From assembly GCF_017896165.1 (NCBI RefSeq), contig NZ_JAFCNB010000001.1, forward strand, positions 1 through 64,000: DNA of 64,000 bases. Direction: 5' to 3'. Positions 60,091 through 64,000 of the stretch are shown piece by piece (the stretch's first letter is position 1; each line of letters starts with the position of its first letter). The position numbers and the translations under genes are program-made. Origin of the DNA: Microbispora oryzae. Lineage in GTDB: Bacteria; Actinomycetota; Actinomycetes; Streptosporangiales; Streptosporangiaceae. The notes under the pieces were generated by a model. The model was given only the letters and a program-made list of their open reading frames with translations, was not told where the DNA came from and did not search any database.

Positions 60091-62271
60091 ATGTTCCGCA
60101 CCCTCGGCGACCTCGCCATCCGCGGCGGCCGCTGGATCCTGCTGGGAACCGCCCTGTTCGCCGTGGCCGCCGCCCTGTGGGGCACGGGCGTGTTCGGCCG
60201 GCTCGGCGGCGGCGCCGGGTTCGACGACCCCGGCAGCACCTCGGCCCACGCCGACCGCGTCCTCGCCGGTCCCCTCGGCCGGTACGCCAACGACGTCGTG
60301 GTCCTCTACGAGAGCGATCGCCTGACCGTGGACGACCCCGCCTTCGCCGGCCCCGTACGGCGGACCCTGGAGGCCGTGCCCCGCGCGAACGTCACGCGGC
60401 TGGAGTCGTACTGGTCCACCGGCTCGGCCGCGTTCGTGTCCCGCGACCGGCACGCCACCTATGTCGCGATCCAGCTCGCGTCCTCCGACGACCAGGAACG
60501 GGTCCGGCAGCTCCGGGAGATCCAGGACGCCTTCCCCGTCCAGGGGCTGACCTTGAGATTCGGCGGCACCACGGCCATGACCGACCAGGTGAACCGGCTG
60601 ACGGTGCGCGACCTCGCCGTCGCCGAGGCCGTGTCGATCCCCGTCCTCCTCGTCCTGCTCGTCGTGGTGTTCCGCAGCGTCCTGGCCGCCACGCTGCCGC
60701 TGATCGTGGGCTTCACGGCCGCGCTCGGATCCCTCGCGCTGCTCCGCCTCGTCACCCTCTTCGCCGACGTGTCGACGTTCGCGATCCAGGTGATCACCAT
60801 CCTGGGTCTGGGCCTCGCGATCGACTACGCCCTGCTCGCCCTCACCCGCTTCCGCGAGGAGCTGGCGTCGGGGGCCGGAGTCGACGACGCGGTCCGGCGG
60901 ACGACGGCCACGGCGGGACGCACGATCCTGTTCTCCGGCGTCGTCGTCGCCCTGTCGTTCGCGGGCCTGACGCTGTTCCCCTCGCGCTTCCTGCTCTCCA
61001 TGGGATACGCGGGCGCGGGGACGGTCGTCGTCGCCGTGGCGGCCTCCCTGACCGTCCTCCCGGCGCTGCTGAAGGTCATGGGGACGCGGCTCGCCCCGGC
61101 GCGCGTGAAGACGGCCGATCCCACCACCGGCTGGTGGTACCGCGTCGCCCACGCCGTCATGCGCCGCCCGCTCGCGAGCACCGCCGGCATCGTCGTCGTC
61201 CTGGTCGCCCTCGGCCTGCCGTTCCTCGGCGTGAACTGGGCCCGGCCCGGCGACTGGGTGCTCCCGGCGGACGCCGACGCACGGGTCGTCACCCAGGAGA
61301 CGGGCCGCCGGTTCGCCGCCGACCCCGGCAAGCTGCTCACCGCCGTGGTCGAGCCGTCCAGGCCCCCCGGCGGCGGCCCTCTCGGCACCGGCGCCCTGAA
61401 CGCCTACGCCGCGCGGCTCGGCGCCGTCCCGGGGGTGAACGGCGCCAGGGTCACCGGCGTCGACGGAGACCGGGCCCGCGTCACCCTGGCGTACGCCATG
61501 GACCCCATGTCCCGCGACGCCCGGCGCATGGTGGAGGAACTGCGCGCCGTCCCGCCGCCCGCCGGCACCACGAGCGCGCTCACCGGCATGCCCGCCTCGC
61601 GGGTCGACATCGTCGACATGGTGACCTCACGGTTGCCGTGGATGGCGCTCTTCGTCGCCGTCGTGTCGTTCGCCGTGCTGTTCGTGGCCTTCGGCTCGGT
61701 CGTGCTGCCGCTGAAGTCGGTGCTGCTCAACCTGCTGTCGCTGTCGGCGTCCTTCGGCGCGATCAAACTGATCTTCCAGGACGGCCACCTCGACGGCCTG
61801 CTCGGCTTCGTGCCGGTCGGCGCGGTCGACGTCAACTTCCCCGTGCTGATCGTGGCGATCGCCTTCGGCCTGGCCATGGACTACGAGGTGTTCCTGTTGT
61901 CGCGGGTCCGCGAGGAGTACGCGCGCACCGGCGACGTCGCCGAGTCCGTGGCCGTCGGCCTGCAGCGGACCGCCCGCGTCATCACGAGCGCGGCCCTGCT
62001 GGTGGCCGTGGTCGTCGGCGGTTTCATCCTGTCGGGGATCACGTTCATGAAGATGGCCGGCGTCGGCCTGGTGATCGCGGTCGCGGTGGACGCCACCGTC
62101 GTGCGCGGCCTGCTCGTGCCGGCGACGATGCGCCTGCTCGGGCGGTGGGCCTGGTGGGCCCCGCCGCCGCTGGCGCGGTGGTGGCGCCGCCGCGATCAGG
62201 GCGTGGACACCTGCCAGCCGCGCTCGCGCAGGCCCTCGGTGAGCGCGGCGGACGCCTCCGGCTTGACGTAG
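60091..62271 (+). CDS. MMPL-family RND exporter
   Basis: 726 residues, MmpL-type. TM1 near residue 14-34, a periplasmic loop with FGGTTAMTDQVNRLTVRDLAVAE, a TM bundle (about 180-325, with GLGLAIDYALLALTRFREEL containing the proton-relay Asp-Tyr), a second loop and a second bundle (about 510-695, AFGLAMDYEVFLLSRVREEY). These export lipids or drugs using the proton gradient. GGAGG seven bases upstream. The last 25 codons run antisense into tyrA and are not family sequence, indicating an extended stop. Confidence 0.92.
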   Translation: MFRTLGDLAIRGGRWILLGTALFAVAAALWGTGVFGRLGGGAGFDDPGSTSAHADRVLAGPLGRYANDVVVLYESDRLTVDDPAFAGPVRRTLEAVPRANVTRLESYWSTGSAAFVSRDRHATYVAIQLASSDDQERVRQLREIQDAFPVQGLTLRFGGTTAMTDQVNRLTVRDLAVAEAVSIPVLLVLLVVVFRSVLAATLPLIVGFTAALGSLALLRLVTLFADVSTFAIQVITILGLGLAIDYALLALTRFREELASGAGVDDAVRRTTATAGRTILFSGVVVALSFAGLTLFPSRFLLSMGYAGAGTVVVAVAASLTVLPALLKVMGTRLAPARVKTADPTTGWWYRVAHAVMRRPLASTAGIVVVLVALGLPFLGVNWARPGDWVLPADADARVVTQETGRRFAADPGKLLTAVVEPSRPPGGGPLGTGALNAYAARLGAVPGVNGARVTGVDGDRARVTLAYAMDPMSRDARRMVEELRAVPPPAGTTSALTGMPASRVDIVDMVTSRLPWMALFVAVVSFAVLFVAFGSVVLPLKSVLLNLLSLSASFGAIKLIFQDGHLDGLLGFVPVGAVDVNFPVLIVAIAFGLAMDYEVFLLSRVREEYARTGDVAESVAVGLQRTARVITSAALLVAVVVGGFILSGITFMKMAGVGLVIAVAVDATVVRGLLVPATMRLLGRWAWWAPPPLARWWRRRDQGVDTCQPRSRRPSVSAADASGLT

Positions 62272-63293
62272 AGCTCGGCCACGCCGAGGGGCAGGCCGGG
62301 GGCGTGCTCCAGCCTGATGTCCTCGATGTTGACCCCGGTCTCGCCGGCCGCCTGGATGAGACGGGCGAGCTCGCCGGGGCGGTCGCCGATGACCACCTGC
62401 ACCACGGCGTAGGTGCGGGCCGGGCCGCCGTGCTTGCCGGGGATCCGGCCGGTCCCGACGACGCCTCGGGACAGCAGGCCGGTGACGTCGTCGAGCGCGG
62501 CGGGGTCGCCCGCGAGGGCGCGCAGCGCCCCGGCGACCGCGGACAGGTCGGCCACGAGCGCCTCCAGCACGTCGGCGACCGGTCCGGCGTTGCCCGACAG
62601 GATTCCCGTCCACAGCGCCGGATCGCTCGCCGCGATGCGCGTCACGTCGCGCACGCCCTGCCCGGAGAGCCCGAGCGCCGTGTCGGACGCGTCCGCCAGC
62701 CGCGCCGCGACGGCGGCGGCGGTCACGTGAGGCGCGTGCGAGACCACCGCGACCGCCCGGTCGTGCTCGGCGGGATCCACCTGGACGGCGTTGCCCCCGC
62801 ACAGGCCGATCAGCTCCCGGATCACCGCCACGGCGTGACCGGCGGCCTCGGGGGCCGGGCAGTACGCCCAGGGGCGGCCGAGGAACAGGTCCGCCCGGGC
62901 GGCCGCCGGGCCGGACCGCTCACGGCCGGCCAGCGGATGCCCCGCGACATACCTCGACAGGTCGCAGCCGAGCTCCGCCGCCTGCCGCAGGGGCTGCACC
63001 TTGACGCTCGCGACATCGGTGTAGACCGCGGCCGCCTCGCCCTTCTGCAGGTCGAGCAGCTGCTGCGCCACGAACTGCGGCGGCACCGCGATGACCGCGA
63101 CGTCCACCGGCCCGCCGCCCGTCCAGTCCTCCCCCGCGCCCAGCTCCCGGGCGAGCCGCACGGCGGCGGGGTCGCGGTCGGCCAGGAAGACGCGGACGCC
63201 GTGCTCCCGCAGGGCCAGCGCGACGGAGGTGCCTATCAGGCCCGTTCCCACAACGAGCGCGCTGCCGATGGCGGACCTCTCGACGGGAGTCAT
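62196..63293 (-). CDS. tyrA: Prephenate dehydrogenase with ACT domain
   Basis: 365 residues. NAD-binding ALVVGTGLIGTSVALALREHGVRVFLADRD; catalytic region YTDVASVKVQPLRQAA, YVAGHPLAGRERSGPAAARADLFLGRPWAYCP, and AVAVVSHAPHVTAAAVA; a C-terminal ACT domain (VIGDRPGELARLIQAAGETGVNIEDIRLEH) for likely tyrosine feedback control. Converts prephenate to 4-hydroxyphenylpyruvate. The 3' end overlaps the MMPL gene by 76 bases. Confidence 0.95.
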   Translation of the reverse strand: MTPVERSAIGSALVVGTGLIGTSVALALREHGVRVFLADRDPAAVRLARELGAGEDWTGGGPVDVAVIAVPPQFVAQQLLDLQKGEAAAVYTDVASVKVQPLRQAAELGCDLSRYVAGHPLAGRERSGPAAARADLFLGRPWAYCPAPEAAGHAVAVIRELIGLCGGNAVQVDPAEHDRAVAVVSHAPHVTAAAVAARLADASDTALGLSGQGVRDVTRIAASDPALWTGILSGNAGPVADVLEALVADLSAVAGALRALAGDPAALDDVTGLLSRGVVGTGRIPGKHGGPARTYAVVQVVIGDRPGELARLIQAAGETGVNIEDIRLEHAPGLPLGVAELYVKPEASAALTEGLRERGWQVSTP

Positions 63294-63419
63294 CGTGATC
63301 TTCCTACCGTGCCGTCTCTCGTCCCGTCCGGCCGGGACGCCGGGCGGGTCATGCTGGTGATCGCGCTGCCGACCGTATCGCGGCCCGATGTCGCGTGCGA
63401 TATCCCGCCGTCCGGCGCG

Positions 63420-63779
63420 CTACTGGGCGATGTCGACGCGGAGCGCCGTGGCGCCCCGCAGGTAGACGTGCTGGATCTCCTGCCGGGGCCGGTCCGTCGC
63501 GACGTGGGCCATCAGACGGACCACGCGCGGCAGCGCTCCCGGCACATCGATCTCGGACGCGCACAGCAGCGGGACGTCGTGGAAGCCCAGCTTGCGCGCC
63601 GCCAGAGCGGGGAACTCGGCGGTGAGGTCCGGCGTGGCCGTGAAGATGACGCTGATGACGTCGTCGGTGGTGAGGTTGTTCCGCTCCATCACCTCGCTCA
63701 TCAGCTCGGTCGTACCGGCGAGGACCGCGTCTCGATCGTTGCCGTCGACCTGGATCGCCCCACGAATCGCCCTCACCAT
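63420..63779 (-). CDS. aroH: Chorismate mutase, AroH type
   Basis: 119 residues. AroH-fold signatures: VRAIRGAIQVDGNDRDAVLAGTTELMSEVMERNNL, DDVISVIFTATPDLTAEFPALAARKLG, VPLLCASEIDVPGALPRVVRLMAHV, HVYLRGATALRVDI. The conserved Arg, Glu and Tyr of the active site are present. Makes prephenate for the downstream tyrA; gap to tyrA is 126 bases. Distinct from the AroQ-type mutases. Confidence 0.95.
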   Translation of the reverse strand: MVRAIRGAIQVDGNDRDAVLAGTTELMSEVMERNNLTTDDVISVIFTATPDLTAEFPALAARKLGFHDVPLLCASEIDVPGALPRVVRLMAHVATDRPRQEIQHVYLRGATALRVDIAQ

Positions 63780-63882
63780 GTCGCTCTCCTTACTTCCCGT
63801 ACGAGGGGCGGGCGGCCGTTATGCCCACCTCTGTGGCATTTCAGCCAGTATGCCCGACCCTCATACTTTACGTGGATCAAGG

Positions 63883-64000
63883 TCAGAGACCGACCGCGGC
63901 GTACAGCTCCCCGACCTCCTGCACCGTGAGCGTGCGCGCCGTGCCCGGCTTGAGCCTGCCGAGCTTGACCGGTCCGAACTCGATCCGGGCCAGGTCGATC
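63883..64000 (-). CDS. rluB: Pseudouridine synthase RluB, 3' end
   Basis: Only the last 38 codons lie in the window: IDLARIEFGPVKLGRLKPG, then RTLTVQEVGELYAAVGL and stop. This matches the C-terminus of RluB-type 23S rRNA pseudouridine synthases. It extends beyond the right edge and would be the gene upstream of aroH in the usual order. Confidence 0.8.
   Translation of the reverse strand, partial: IDLARIEFGPVKLGRLKPGTARTLTVQEVGELYAAVGL

Noticed and set aside
60177-63929. Plus-strand open frame of 1,250 codons
   Set aside because: It runs in another frame through the MMPL gene and antisense to tyrA and aroH; Arg/Gly/Pro-rich composition and no domains. It is a by-product of high GC content.

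Overview
The window reads as chromosomal DNA of a high-GC filamentous actinobacterium. Pointers are very GC-rich third codon positions, frequent GTG/TTG starts, four-base ATGA/GTGA gene overlaps, a SigB/SigF partner-switching set with an ANTAR regulator, a lipoprotein-MFS pair of the LprG-P55 type, and the actinobacterial order rluB-aroH-tyrA-cmk-der at the right end. The style (NACHT proteins with membrane segments, giant RHS protein, MEDS-STAS protein) suggests Streptosporangiales, but no marker fixes the genus.

Layout. 1-11.1 kb is an accessory, partly decayed region: an ISL3-type transposase relic fused to an MmyB-type regulator relic, a NACHT NTPase overlapping a class I isoprenoid-synthase-like gene, a secreted GH10 xylanase with palindromic operators, an S4 RNA-binding protein, a FxLD-type methyltransferase pseudogene, a quinone oxidoreductase with a MerR-type box, a complete IS5-family element and an orphan integrase 3' end. 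Three related copies of a 23-bp sequence mark junctions here. 11.1-21.5 kb holds a 3,241-codon RHS/YD-repeat protein with DNRLRE, FN3-like and HINT domains, a small C-terminal toxin candidate and an immunity candidate. Its 5' end is cut off just before tRNA-Pro(GGG).

21.5-35 kb is ordinary chromosome rich in stress-signalling genes: small membrane proteins, an NDH-2-like flavoprotein, sigma factor with anti-sigma kinase, STAS antagonist, GAF-ANTAR regulator, PAS-GAF-SpoIIE protein with altered metal ligands, MEDS-STAS protein, a glycosyltransferase whose ribosome binding site sits in a hairpin, and a GH16-like lipoprotein. 33.7-37.5 kb is a proline catabolism locus (PucR regulator divergent from proline dehydrogenase and P5C dehydrogenase). 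38-43 kb holds an ECF sigma factor with a membrane partner, a monooxygenase-like protein, a lipoprotein with a repeated signal peptide, and a cyclase-ThDP enzyme operon. 43.4-46.3 kb is a PTS-type dihydroxyacetone kinase locus (dhaK, dhaL, dhaM) with an embedded IclR regulator.

46.5-57 kb carries a secreted serine hydrolase, an NTF2-like protein, a truncated IS5-family relic, Smr and CBS proteins, a phosphopantetheinyl transferase, a CDF transporter, a MarR regulator, the LprG-like lipoprotein with its MFS exporter, and a two-component system. 57-64 kb is der-cmk, a MerR regulator with a divergent MMPL exporter interposed, then tyrA, aroH and the end of rluB. The most unusual items are the NACHT/isoprenoid pair, the RHS toxin-immunity module, the hairpin over the glycosyltransferase ribosome binding site, and the 23-bp tandem operator between the MerR and MMPL genes.
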